Assembly (NCBI RefSeq): GCF_012489685.1 | Contig: NC_080046.1 | Coordinates: 27,968,223-28,032,222 of the forward strand | Reading direction: 5' to 3' | Length of the DNA: 64,000 bases | Source: Lotus japonicus | Taxonomy: Eukaryota > Streptophyta > Magnoliopsida > Fabales > Fabaceae | The notes under the pieces: model-generated | Seen by the model: the letters and a program-made list of their open reading frames with translations, nothing else | The model's database searches: none | Told to the model about the DNA's origin: nothing | Shown: piece after piece, positions 21,747-31,793 of the stretch | How positions within the stretch are numbered: the stretch's first letter is position 1 | Layout of the letters: each line of letters opens with the position of its first letter | Position numbers and translations under genes: made by a program

Positions 21747-22415
21747 ATGTCGATGGCCGACTGGTTCTCGACGGTCTCTCCCTCGGGGGGGATCAGATAT
21801 GAGTTGCTGGATAGGGATGCCCCCACCGCTTGGGTGATCGATGTGGCTGGTCACCGGGCGACGTATAGGGGAAGGGTCATGGAGGACCGGACGGATGAGC
21901 GAGGACGCCTGACGAGCGGAGTGCTACGGCGTATGGAGCTGAGTTTTGACTTGCCGCCCTCAGTTCATTGTGGACCAGGCACTGGACATGCACCACCTGC
22001 ACCACCTCCGACTTCACCTTCTGTTGAGGAGGACCCAGAGGAGATCGAGCCTGCTGCTGCTGCTATATCTGTTGTGCCACCTCCGGCTACTGCCATCGCT
22101 TCTACCGACGTGGCGTCGTCCTCTAGGCTCGTACAGTCGAGGAGGGAGTCTGTTGTCCCATCTGCCTCACGTCTCTTATCTTTCTCTTCACCGCACGGCT
22201 ACCGTGTGGACCCCTTGATGAGGGTGGAGGAGGAGGATGTTCTCACAGGAGAGGTGGATGTGGAGACCGGCTCGACTAGGGCGGTGCGCAGGACAGTGAG
22301 GAGGGAGGTTATGGACTTGGACACCGAGATGATTACGGTGGATTCCGACTCTGACTCCGAGAGCAGTGGGGAGAGCTACTCGCCGAGCAGCGATGAGGAG
22401 GAGGATGATTGGTGA
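21747..22415 (+). CDS. LTR-encoded protein of unknown function, type 1 (222 aa)
   Basis: This ORF lies wholly within the C LTR. I do not recognise the family. I chose the ATG at 21747 because similarity to the solo-LTR homologue (38211-37732) starts exactly there; the frame is open to 21714. Residues 1-78 align without gaps with 51 identities, including ADWF, PSGGIRYE, HRATY, MED, SGVLRR, LPP and VHCGPG; 25 of these 51 residues use different codons. A Pro-rich stretch follows, and then a long low-complexity part with an Arg-rich segment and a strongly acidic Ser/Asp/Glu tail ending in DEEEDDW. No signal peptide or membrane segment is evident. The ATG follows CTGCCAG directly, a possible splice acceptor. 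In a 5' LTR copy this would be the first sizeable ORF on the transcript, ahead of gag. Role unknown; an accessory or regulatory protein is a guess. Confidence 0.72.
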   Translation: MSMADWFSTVSPSGGIRYELLDRDAPTAWVIDVAGHRATYRGRVMEDRTDERGRLTSGVLRRMELSFDLPPSVHCGPGTGHAPPAPPPTSPSVEEDPEEIEPAAAAISVVPPPATAIASTDVASSSRLVQSRRESVVPSASRLLSFSSPHGYRVDPLMRVEEEDVLTGEVDVETGSTRAVRRTVRREVMDLDTEMITVDSDSDSESSGESYSPSSDEEEDDW

Positions 22416-22885
22416 GCTGAGCTGGGAGGGTAGGTTAGGATTAGCGACATTTTTTGTGTAGAGCTCTGATCGTCAGTTTCTTGTTGGGACAGGGTAGGTT
22501 CCGATGTGTGGCTTTTTGTGTGGTTCTTTTGAGGAGGATCACAGAGAGTCTGTCGGAGTATAGGGGTCTTCCTTTCAGGCCATTTTTGAGTGCCGACTTT
22601 CTCTTGGATAACTGTATTTTGATACTTTTACTCACAGTTCTGGTTTGTATATTTGCCTGCGGGCGTACTACTTTGGAGTCACTGCGGCTTCGCGTGACAT
22701 GGAGTGCAGCCGAGGCTGTACAGATGTATATATATTTGTATATCGGTTAGTTTAGTTGTTGGGTGTTGTCTCTACTTCTTTATCGTTTTGATTTAAAGGA
22801 AAGAAACGAAAAAAAAATTTACCTGTTTTCCGCGTAAAGTTTATTTTTGGTTACTAAAGTGACACCTGGAAATCGGGGTGTTACA

Positions 22886-23214
22886 CTGTTAAACAGAACA
22901 GAGCCATCGATTTGACTTACAGCCCGGCAGGACTTTTGATTGAATATAACATCATAACCCTTGTCAGCTAATTGACTTATAGACAATAAGTTATGTGTTA
23001 AGCCGTCTACCAATAACACATTATCAATGCATGGATTACTATCTACACAAATAGTACCAGTACCAACAATTTTACCCTTTTCATTTCCTCCAAAGCCAAC
23101 TTCGCCTCCAGGCTTAAGTTTTAGCTCTTGGAACATACGCCTTTCTCCCGTCATGTGACGCGAGCATCCACTGTCCAGATACCATGAGGTTGTCTGCAAG
23201 GATATCTGCAACAT
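22886..23214 (-). pseudogene. pol: Pol N-terminus of element D, truncated by element C
   Basis: Starts at the ATG at 23214, in the +1 frame relative to gag and overlapping its last 101 bases. Contains the copia protease active site [13 protein letters not shown] and reads on to SVLFNS, where the gypsy LTR begins. The matching place in F is at 50293-50298. Integrase, reverse transcriptase and RNase H are missing. Confidence 0.85.
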
Positions 23215-25012
23215 AGATAATCTTGTCCTTAGGTACCCACTTTCTGGGTCCTTTCTTGTTAGTTACCCCAGAGGTTCTGATCACCTTGGGTGTCTCAACA
23301 TGATATTTTAAAGAAATATTTGCATGATATTTAGACATAGAGAAGGATCCCTTTTTAAGAGGGTTTTTAGCAACTTTAGCAGGTAAAGGATCAGGCAATA
23401 TGGTACCAGAGGGAACAAAGCATTCATACAAGGATTTAGCTTTAGACACAGAGGGCTCATTTCTAATTGGTTTAGAATAGCCAATGCCATGCATTCCATT
23501 TCTGCTTACGCCATAGATCATTGAAGCCATTAAGCTTCTATCCACGCTTTTAGCTAGGAATCTTTGAAAAGACTTTTCATATTTAGACTCATTTCTACAA
23601 TCAGAGACATCACAAGCAACAATTTCTTCTAACTTAGCAATCTGGTTCTTAAGCACAGAGTTAGAATTGATCAAAGCATGATTATCATTTTTCAAATCAG
23701 AAATAATTTTCTCATGTTCAGAAGGAGTCTTGGAAACAGCAGATAAGTCCTTTTTCAACTTCTTATGCTTAGACAATAAGGAGGTATACTTATCCATGAT
23801 ATCAGACAATGCATGTTTCAGTTCAGAGGTAGAGAAAGAAGCGAATACCTCATTTTCATCGTCTGAGTTAGGATCTCCTTCTGATTCTGAGTCAGAGTCA
23901 ACAGCTCCCTTTGACTCTGCTTCTTTGTCTTTGACAATAGCCATGAGTCCTTGGACTTCACCATCAGAGTCAACATCCTCTGACTCTGATTCATCAAATG
24001 TTACCATCAGACTCTTCTTTGTCTTGAAGTGCTTCTTTGGCTTCTTGTCCTTCTTCAACTTTGGACAGTCACTTTTGTAGTGCCCTGATTCTTTGCACTC
24101 AAAGCATGTGACTTCCTTAAGTGAGGACTTCTTCTGACCTGAGGATTCAGACTTTCCTTTTGCCTTTCCAGAGCCTTTGTATTTGCTCTGCCTGTGCTTC
24201 CAGATGCGATTGAGTCTCTTGGAGATCAGAGTCAGCTCATCTTCATCAGAATCTTCTGATGCTTCTTCAGATTCCTCTTCTTCAGCTTGAAGAGCTTTTG
24301 ACTTCTCAGCCTTAGCCTTTTCAGATTTAGATTTCAAGGCTATGGACTTTTTCCTCAGATCTTGCATCTCTGAGCGCTTCAGCTCATGGCATTTCAAAAT
24401 GCTGATGAGTTCTTCTAAACTCATATTCTCAACATCTCTCGTGAGCTCTATTGAAGTCACTAAAGGCATCCAACTTTCAGGAAGACACCTGATGACCCTT
24501 ATGACATGATCTTTTGTTGTGTAGCTCTTGTTGAGAGGTCGTATGCCAGCTACAAGCAACTGAAATCTGGAGAACATTTCTTCAATGGACTCATTTGGCT
24601 CCATGATGAAGGATTCATACTTTTGGATCAAAGACAATGCCTTTGATTCTTTGACTTTCTTGTTTCCTTCATGAGACATCTTCAGAGATTCGAAAATGCC
24701 TTTCGCAAACTCACGATCTGTAATCTTCTGGTACTCTTCATAGGAAATAGCACTTAGAAGAATTGCTCTTACTTTGTGATGTTGTGAGTACAGCTTCTTT
24801 TGATCTGCAGTCATCTCTGACCTTGGGATCTTCTTGCCATCTGCATCAACTGGACACTCGTAGCCATCCACAATAATATCCCAGAGATCTGCATCGAAAC
24901 CCAGAAAGAAACTTTCCAGTCTATCTTTCCAATATTCGAACCTTTGACCGTCGAACATAGGAGGCTTTGCATTGTAACCATCTCTTTGAGTTTCACTGGT
25001 GGTGGCAGCCAT
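23114..25012 (-). CDS. gag: Gag of element D, intact (632 aa)
   Basis: Copia Gag from the ATG at 25012, downstream of the primer-binding site. The N-terminal UBN2/Retrotran-gag type domain ([16 protein letters not shown] to about residue 220) is followed by a Glu/Lys-rich charged stretch, one CCHC zinc knuckle ([14 protein letters not shown] near residue 304), a Ser/Asp/Glu-rich acidic region and a predicted coiled coil around [15 protein letters not shown]. The C-terminal [17 protein letters not shown] is the usual linker ahead of the copia protease, but here the gag frame ends soon after and the protease is in the +1 frame. F is arranged identically. Close relatives lie at 48158-50068 (intact) and 43810-45099 (broken). 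Confidence 0.9.
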   Translation of the reverse strand: MAATTSETQRDGYNAKPPMFDGQRFEYWKDRLESFFLGFDADLWDIIVDGYECPVDADGKKIPRSEMTADQKKLYSQHHKVRAILLSAISYEEYQKITDREFAKGIFESLKMSHEGNKKVKESKALSLIQKYESFIMEPNESIEEMFSRFQLLVAGIRPLNKSYTTKDHVIRVIRCLPESWMPLVTSIELTRDVENMSLEELISILKCHELKRSEMQDLRKKSIALKSKSEKAKAEKSKALQAEEEESEEASEDSDEDELTLISKRLNRIWKHRQSKYKGSGKAKGKSESSGQKKSSLKEVTCFECKESGHYKSDCPKLKKDKKPKKHFKTKKSLMVTFDESESEDVDSDGEVQGLMAIVKDKEAESKGAVDSDSESEGDPNSDDENEVFASFSTSELKHALSDIMDKYTSLLSKHKKLKKDLSAVSKTPSEHEKIISDLKNDNHALINSNSVLKNQIAKLEEIVACDVSDCRNESKYEKSFQRFLAKSVDRSLMASMIYGVSRNGMHGIGYSKPIRNEPSVSKAKSLYECFVPSGTILPDPLPAKVAKNPLKKGSFSMSKYHANISLKYHVETPKVIRTSGVTNKKGPRKWVPKDKIIYVADILADNLMVSGQWMLASHDGRKAYVPRAKT

Positions 25013-25070
25013 TGTTTTTCACACCGGCCCGGATCACTGAACACTGTTAGGTGTGGTAATCAGAACTTGC

Positions 25071-25082
25071 GCTCTGATACCA
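25071..25082 (-). promoter_or_regulatory. Primer-binding site of element D
   Basis: GCTCTGATACCA on the plus strand, that is TGGTATCAGAGC on the element strand, two bases from the LTR edge; matches initiator tRNA-Met. Confidence 0.85.
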
Positions 25083-25084
25083 AT

Positions 25085-26294
25085 TGAAGGTATGAAAAAC
25101 GGTAGAAAGGGGGGGGGGTTTGAATAACGTTTTCAAGATAAAGCTTCCACCTTAAAGATTTTGACAAATCTTTCGAGAACTTAAGTGCTAAAGATAAGAG
25201 ATAGAAAAGCACACAAGGATTTTATCCTGGTTCACTTGATAAATCACTCAAGCTACTCCAGTCCACCCGTTAAGGTGATTTCTTCCTTCTTAGAATGAAG
25301 GCAATCCACTAATCAGGTAAGAGTTACAACTGCACTTGAAACCTACAAGTGACTAACAATTACACTGACTTAGCTCACACTAAGATTCACTCTCTTAGTC
25401 TTCTCTAGGATCCGATCAACCTTGATCTCCTAAAGGAACTAAACAAACTGTTTATCAAAGAATTGTTTACAAGAGATTTGCTTCTAAAAAGCTAATAGTA
25501 AACTCAATGAATTTCAGATGAAAGAAAGCTTAGAAGAATTTGAATTTGTCTTGCGCGTATGTGAATGCTTCTTTTTGCTTCTTTCAGTCTTCAGCCTCTT
25601 TATATACTCCAAGGATTAGGGTTGAGCGTTGCATGGGAAATGCTACCGTTGGAGGGCAGTTCTGGAAAATCCAGCTTCTGCTGTGTCTGAGACTGTTAGG
25701 TAGGTCGTCAGGAAGGTACAGTTGCTTTTGTACTTGGATAGCGACTTGACCTTTAAACCTAGGAGACTTCTGATCAGGAGAAAGCTTCATGTTGGAACTT
25801 GTGAAGCCGGTTGATCAGAGTCAGAGGGAAAGCCCAGATCCTCTGACCATTGTTTCTTCTGATTCTGAGCTCAGAGGGAAGTACATGGTCTTCAGAGTAT
25901 CTTGCTTCTGGACATCAGAATTTCACTAATCAGCTTCTGGATCTTCAGAGTCTTCTACACCATCAGAATATCTGAGCCTTCAGTGTTTCTTGGTTATCAG
26001 ACTTTCTGGATCTTCAGAACTTCTAGTGACTGAGTCCACATCAGAGTTTGTATAACTTCAGAACTTCTGAAGCTTTTCCACTGTTCATACTGAACATGGT
26101 GAATGCGAAAGCGTTGCTTGGGTCGCTCTTTATACACAGGGCTTCTGATTTGTGTGAGATTGAGTTGAGGTCAGAGCCTGTAAATAGCACACTCAGAAAA
26201 ACACGTTAGAGTACCACAATTGTTCATATCAAAATTTTAACTTGTAATCATCAAAACATAGAGTTGTACTACTAGATCAAAACTTGATCTTACA
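25085..26294 (-). repeat. 5' LTR of element D (1210 bp)
   Basis: Element-strand ends TGTAAGATC or close variant, and ATACCTTCA. Same family and almost the same length as the LTRs at 42528, 45100 and 57741. Carries a TATA motif in a GAGTATATAAAGAGGCTG context and many short TCAGAAG/CTTCTGA repeats. Confidence 0.9.
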
Positions 26295-27047
26295 GAAATC
26301 CGTGTGGACTCCGAGATCAGAACTCTCATGCGACGCGGAGTCGAACCACGCCGCCGCGCCTGATCTTCATCGCGTCGTCGACGACGTGTCTCCATCGATC
26401 TTCGCTAGTGAGGCGAAGAACTCGATCGGAAAAATCTAAAAACCGAAGAAAATCACACAGAAAATTGAACTTCTCTGGACCAAAGAAGTCGCAATCCACG
26501 TAGTCCGCGAATCGAAATCTACCGATCCCTACAGACAACGCCAAATGTTCTATCCATGAACATTGAGATGAGGTATAGTACTTAGAGTGTAAGGAACGTG
26601 ATGTGAGATTCCTAGAGAGAATGAGAGCGTAATCGCTTTAGAGAGAGAAAGGAACTGAATTTCAATCTTGTTATTTCTCAAATGAGCCAAGAGTCCTTTA
26701 CAATTGGTATTCATCCCCTATTTATAGATGTGAAGTTGGGCTTGGCGCCTCTATCCCTTCCTAATGGGCCGGTTGGGAGAGGCCCAAGTCCCTGGTCTGC
26801 TCGTCGCCCTAAGCTAGCGCTCCTAGGCGAGGGACCCTGGGGTCTCGCCTAGTCCAAGATGCTAGAGAAACACCAAAACCACCAAACAACAACAGCTCAA
26901 GACCAAATCGCCTCCATACTAGCGAAACCTGCGAACCAGACTCAGCCGCAATCCCAGAACCTTAGTCACACCCATGGTCAAAGAACCAGCACCGCTAGGA
27001 AGTAACCGACCCACACGACCTAGATTGCCCACCGTTGACCCCCAACA
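26295..27047 (-). mobile_element. Element K: LTR (26546-27047) and leader fragment of another LTR retrotransposon
   Basis: Plus strand 26546-27047 runs from TGTTCTATCC to CCCCCAACA, so the element-strand LTR is TGTTGGGGG to GATAGAACA, 502 bp. It has TATAAATA (minus strand, 26726-26719). Directly beside it, 26525-26545 reads TTTGGCGTTGTCTGTAGGG on the minus strand, resembling the TGGCGCCGTCTGTGGG-type binding site of many plant gypsy elements. 26295-26545 is leader, cut by D. The base composition is less AT-rich than in its neighbours. Family assignment is tentative. Confidence 0.55.
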
Positions 27048-27178
27048 TCACTCTAAAAGCCTGAATCGCCTATACTCAAACCAAATCCATGACGAACAAG
27101 TTATTCATTGTTTCTTTTATTTAACATATTAAAAAAATTCCCTTACTAATTCTTTTAGTTCCATTCTTGAAGAGATCA
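27048..27178. other. Short unassigned spacer between elements K and J
   Basis: 131 bp of AT-rich sequence resembling nothing else in the window. Possibly original host DNA or an older element. Confidence 0.5.
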
Positions 27179-28381
27179 TGAAGGTATGAAAAACACTAGA
27201 AGGGGGGGATTGAATAGGGTTTTACATTTAAAAACTTTCCCTTTAAAATTTTAGCAAATCTTCTCGGTTTCTAAGAACCCAACGTGCAAGAGATAAAGAG
27301 AGGATAAAAGCACACAAGTGTTTTATCCTAGTTCACTTGATAAATCCCTCAAGCTAATCCAGTCCACCCATTAAGGTATTTTCTTCCTTCGTAGAAGGAT
27401 GACAATCCACTAATCAAAGATTGTTACAACAACACTAGCATACCTTGCTCAGTGTCAAACAAATCTAAGAACTAGCAACACTAAGACACACAAGTCTTAG
27501 TTTTCTCAAGGAATCTAACCTACCTAGTCCCTCAAGGAATTACAAAGTTTTTGAAAGGTTTGAGTTTACAAAGAGTTGCTTCTAAACAAGCAGGAGTAAA
27601 CACATTAAGAACAATGAAGAAATATTGCTAAAGTATTCGCTGGTAAGTTTCACATGGATTGCACAATGGTTTCTTGGCCAATTTCTTCTCTCTTCAGCCT
27701 TTAAACACTCAAAGGTGAAGGTGTTGTATCCGTTGAAAGAATCTAACCGTTGGAGGGAAATTCTGGAAATTCCAGAACCTGCTATGGTTGAACCTCGCTA
27801 GTTAAGGCACCATATAGTACACTGCTTTTGTACTATTGAAAATGACCTTTGCCTTATCCTAGTTGACTTCTGATCTTGGGGACGCTTCATGTTGTAACTT
27901 GTGAAGCAACATGATCAAAGTCACCAGGAAGCTTGGATCCTCTAACCTTTATAACTTCTGCATCTGGACCGTTCACTTAGAATTTCTAGTCCTCAGAATC
28001 AGAAGCACTTTGGTCTTGAGAGCCAGCTTTCTCTAGGTCTACAAAATCTTCAAGTCTTCAGCTTCTAGACCGTTCGCTCAGAACTTTTGGTCTTCAGAAT
28101 CTTCAGCACTTGATTCTTCAGAGCCCACATCAGAGCTTTTATCATCAGAATATCTGAAGCATTTACTACCGTTCAAAAGAACGTAGTGATTGCAGAAGCG
28201 TTTCACTGGTTACTCTTTGGTGTTTATCTTCTGATGAATATGTCTTTGAATCAGAATCAGAACCTGTTTGTCAAACACTTAAAAGACAAACGTTAGAGTA
28301 CCATAATTGTTCATACACAAATATAAACTTGTTATCATCAAAATATAGAGTTGTACAACCTTATCAAAACTTGGTCTTACA
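27179..28381 (-). repeat. 3' LTR of element J (1203 bp)
   Basis: Plus strand starts TGAAGGTATG and ends GGTCTTACA, followed by the complement of the polypurine tract (ATATCCCCCTTTTT). GATCA lies to its left (27174-27178) as one candidate half of a target duplication; the other half is not visible. Confidence 0.85.
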
Positions 28382-29054
28382 ATATCCCCCTTTTTGATGA
28401 TGACAAAACCATGTATTTTGATGAACAATTCTTAAACAATAAACTGAATACACTCAAAGTTTAAGGTATCAGAGTTATACTTATCCTGATGTATAGTTTG
28501 GCTAGCTCCTTCTGAATCCAAGTCTAGAGCTTGATTCTGAGCTAAGCTCCCCCCTGAATCTAAGACTTAATGAAACTGTTAGAGTTGTCTAGATTCTGAT
28601 CTAAATTTGAGATATGTGATCATAGCGATATCAATCAGAGCAATATATAAATAGTTGACATATGAAATAAGCAATGTAATTGTATCAGAACTATAATTGA
28701 ACAGAGTATATAATCACTTCAAAAGAAGTTAAATGTATTCCATTTTATTGCCTCATGAAAGATCTATAGTTATAATGATTGATCACTTAATCTCCAAAAA
28801 TTTTAATTTACCAAAAACATAGGTTGTACTCCCCCTTTTTGTCATAAGAAAAAAAAGTGTGAAATACTTAGTTTTAAAAACAAGAAGTACTACATACTCC
28901 CTCTGGTGAAGGTAAATAAGAAAAACTAAGTTCACATAAGATAAAATAAGCAAAAAAATTAAGGAGGTTAGATGCAAAACTTATATATATAGATAAAGTA
29001 GAAATATAAAAACTTCAGAAACAAGAAGAAAACATAAATAGAAATCCTTAGGGA
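28382..29054 (-). other. 3' untranslated region of element J
   Basis: Noncoding AT-rich DNA between ORF3 and the LTR, with a second purine-rich tract (plus strand ACTCCCCCTTTTTGTCATAA near 28828). Unlike F and G it has no antisense ORF. Confidence 0.7.
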
Positions 29055-31713
29055 CTAAGGCTTAGGATCTTCTGGAGCAGAGAACTTTTTCATAAACCAG
29101 TCCATCATCCCAGTAAGATGTTGATTGACAGCAGTTTGTTCCTCAATATGCCTTTGGAATTGGTCAAGTCTGGAGACGATTGCAGAAAGATCAGGTTGAA
29201 CCGGAGCAGAGGGTGCGGCTTGAACAGAAGATGTATCCTGAGCAGAACTTGTAGCAACCTCAGAACCAGAAGCAAGTGCATGTGCCTTTAAGGAGACAGC
29301 TTCAGCTTCCAACTTACCAGCCCTTTCCAGAGCATCTAAGATAGCATCTTCTTTTCTAGCAGATTCAACCCTTCCAGCTTCAACTCTGGAAGCTGCAGCT
29401 CTTTCAAGTTCTTCAGCTTTAGCTTCTAATTTCTCAGCTTGTACCCTTTCAGCCTCAGCTTTCGCTTTCTGAGCATCTTCTTCTCTGTTTTTGGCTTCCA
29501 AAGCACCTTGTCTCAAATTCTCTCTAAGATGTAGTTCAACAAGTGCTTGTCTTCTTCTGTTCTGAATAGCTTGCCTCTCCTTAGCATCACTAACTCTGTC
29601 ATCCTTGTCTCGATAAGAGAACTCCAATCTATCTTGAACGCGAGATTGCAACCAACCATTGAATTCATCCCAAAGTGTAGCAACAAGGTTGGGCCTTTCA
29701 CTTGTGTCAGTAGCAGCATAAAGGTTTCTCAGCCTTATAGTTGCCCTATCATTAAAGATATTGATGCATTCCAGAAGATTGGTTGGTTCAGAATATGCAT
29801 AAGGAATGATTTGCAGGGTAGGGTTTGGTGAAGGGTGAGGAGCAAGATTTGAATTGGTTGCTTCAGAAATTGCTTGACCAGAAGCATCTGATCAGAAGTA
29901 GTCTGTTCAGGAATGAGTTCAGAAGGTTGAACTTCAGGGTTTGAGAAATCAAATTCCCGAGAGTTCAGAGGGGAATATGCTGAAAGAGAAACATTTGAAG
30001 TTTCTAAAGATGTAAGAGGAGGAAAGACGACAGAGAGAGGAGTTAGGTTACTTGGAGTGGGTTGAGTGGAGGCTTCTGTGTATGGAAGTACAATGGTGAA
30101 TGGTGTTTCAGAATTTCTTTGACTTAGAACTTTGAAAAAGGCTTGTTCAGAGGCACTGTAGTTTGTGAGAAATGAAGGTTTAGCGGTGGTGCAACGGTGG
30201 TTGTAACTGTGGTAGTGGTAATTGGGTTAGAAGTTGAGATTAAAGGAATGTGAAGAGGGGAAAATGGTGAAGTAAAAGGAGGCAGAGTGTGAGGAGTAGA
30301 AGATGGAATAGCATCGACATCAATAATGAAAGGAACAGAAACAATGATAGTTGGCTTACTTGTATCTCTGGCAGAAGCTCTTGTAGTTTTGGGACCTTGG
30401 TTTTGAGCCAGGTGAGAACCAACTGCCTTAGTTTCTTCCTTGATCTTCTTCTTCTTCTTGGGTTTCTCCTCAGACTCAGTATCAGAATCATCGCGCTTCT
30501 GCTTCCTGGGAGGAACTTCTTCATCAGGGGGACCGGCTGGAAGGGTACTGAAGAATTCCTCTACATTAACTTCATAACCTTCTTCTATCATCAGATTTAG
30601 ATAATGAAGGATTATAGTCCTGTCATCTTTCTTAGTCCATAAGGGATAGTCATCAAGAGGGATTCTCCGTTGGATGATATCCTCTAGAGACTCATCAGAA
30701 GGAGGTACCTTGATTGTCTTCACAGTTTTCATCTTCTTCAAGTTCATGGCGTTGAGTGCATCTCCAGAAGTAGCAAGCAAGTCCTTCACTAAGCCACTTT
30801 CCACAAAGATGTCAGAAAGAAACTTTCCAAAGGGAATGTAGTAGATGACAACTTTCTTCTAAGAAATTGTGCTTCTGGACTTCCTCAAGAAATATTTCAG
30901 ATAGGTGAAGAGAAAGAAGGGAAGACACAACTTCTGCTTCTTCTTGATGAAGTAGAGCATCACCTTCTGAGTCGTGTTGATGTAGTCAAAAGAACTTGTT
31001 AAGGGCCTGGGGTTGATGTAGGTCAGAATAATCTTGTGCCTCATTCTCAGGTCTGCATAGACATCACTGGACTTGTACTCAATCTTCTTCAACTGCCAGT
31101 TAACAAAAAGCTCTTTGTTAACCATTTTCCTGATCCCAAAAAGTCTGTTGTCAACATTCTGAAATCTCTTCGCCTTAACCAGATCCATTCCTAGAAGTTG
31201 AGTTATTGACTTCTCAGTGATGATGATTTTTCTGCCCAGAACATGTGAGACTACTTGACAATCATCACAATCAGCATGCTTCCAGAACTCTTTCACCAGT
31301 TTCTCATACACTAGTCCAGAGAGCCTTTTAAAGCAACTCTTCCATCCTTGAACCATCATCTCAGGAATGAGGTTTACTCCATTTGCAGCCATATTCTCAA
31401 AGTCTACCCTCAATTCACTGAGAACAGTGAGTTCTTCTACCTTGAAGTTGCAAGTAACAGCGGCTGCCCTTTCTGAAATTGGGATCACTTGTTCTTCCTC
31501 TAGCATGTCTATTTCCTCATGTTGTTTCTCTTGAACTCTCGGTGTAGCTTGACCAGTTGGAGCGGATTGTCCAGTTGCCAAACCCACAACCATTACCGGA
31601 AATACTGTACCGTCAGCAGAATTAGCCCTTGCAGCTCTTTCTTGGGCAAGATGCTCTTGCAAATTCTCAAGTGCAGCTTGCTCTTGTGGATCTGCAGAAG
31701 TATTGTGAGACAT
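29055..31713 (-). pseudogene. ORF3 of element J, interrupted
   Basis: Homologue of the accessory ORF3 of F and G. It starts at the ATG at 31713 (MSHNTSADPQ) and shares PVMVVGLATGQ, LVKEFWKHADCDDCQVVSHVLGRKIIITEKS and IPFGKFLSD. A TAG at 30859-30861 interrupts the frame just before the IPFG block; the same frame then continues to 30124. The C-terminal coiled-coil part (29651-29055, Glu/Ala/Lys-rich) is in another frame, so at least one frameshift lies within the Pro/Ser-rich middle (29652-30123). Three stretches therefore survive as separate open segments. The conserved N-terminal block resembles the plant transposon protein domain PF20167 by my recollection of the family. Confidence 0.8.
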
Positions 31714-31793
31714 GATGAAGAATTCTGAGGTTTTGGGTAATGAGGGATGAAGAAAAGGAGAGAGAATGGAGAGAATGCAAACACTTAGTGATA

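Larger units (their letters stand above)
14710..22885 (+). mobile_element. Element C: Ty3/gypsy Tekay-type chromovirus with full pol
   Basis: Order: gag (5' end in the gap), protease, reverse transcriptase, RNase H, integrase, chromodomain, polypurine tract (18863-18874) and a 4011-bp 3' LTR. The right end interrupts the copia element D inside its pol, leaving CTGTT at 22886-22890 as the expected target duplication; the left copy is not visible because of the gap. It is the only gypsy element here with a complete pol. Confidence 0.92.
18875..22885 (+). repeat. 3' LTR of element C (type 1 gypsy LTR, 4011 bp)
   Basis: Runs from TGTAAGACCTGA to GGTGTTACA. It shares most of its length with the B LTRs but carries a hairpin array where B has its 44-bp minisatellite, and an intact ORF where B has a deletion. 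With the TATA box at 19566, U3 is only about 0.7 kb and some 3.3 kb of LTR lies downstream of the promoter. Confidence 0.93.
22886..26294 (-). mobile_element. Element D: Ty1/copia (SIRE/Maximus-type) retrotransposon, 5' half
   Basis: Minus-strand order: 5' LTR (26294-25085), initiator tRNA-Met binding site, intact gag and the first part of pol, cut by element C at 22886. The remainder of pol, ORF3 and the 3' LTR are not in the window. Its sequence is close to elements E, F, G and H. Confidence 0.9.
27179..31793 (-). mobile_element. Element J: 3' half of a decayed SIRE/Maximus-type copia element
   Basis: Minus-strand order: ORF3 remnant (31713-29055), 3' untranslated region and polypurine tract, then a 1203-bp 3' LTR (28381-27179) whose ends match those of family D-H (TGTAAGACC, ATACCTTCA) but whose body is clearly diverged. 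Pol should lie upstream but element I's LTR begins at about 31794, in the ORF3 leader; I interpret this as I inserted into J. Confidence 0.8.

Noticed and set aside
26326..26544. 72-codon ORF in the leader of K
   Set aside because: It has no ATG start at its beginning (TTG), overlaps the primer-binding site and shows no recognisable domain.
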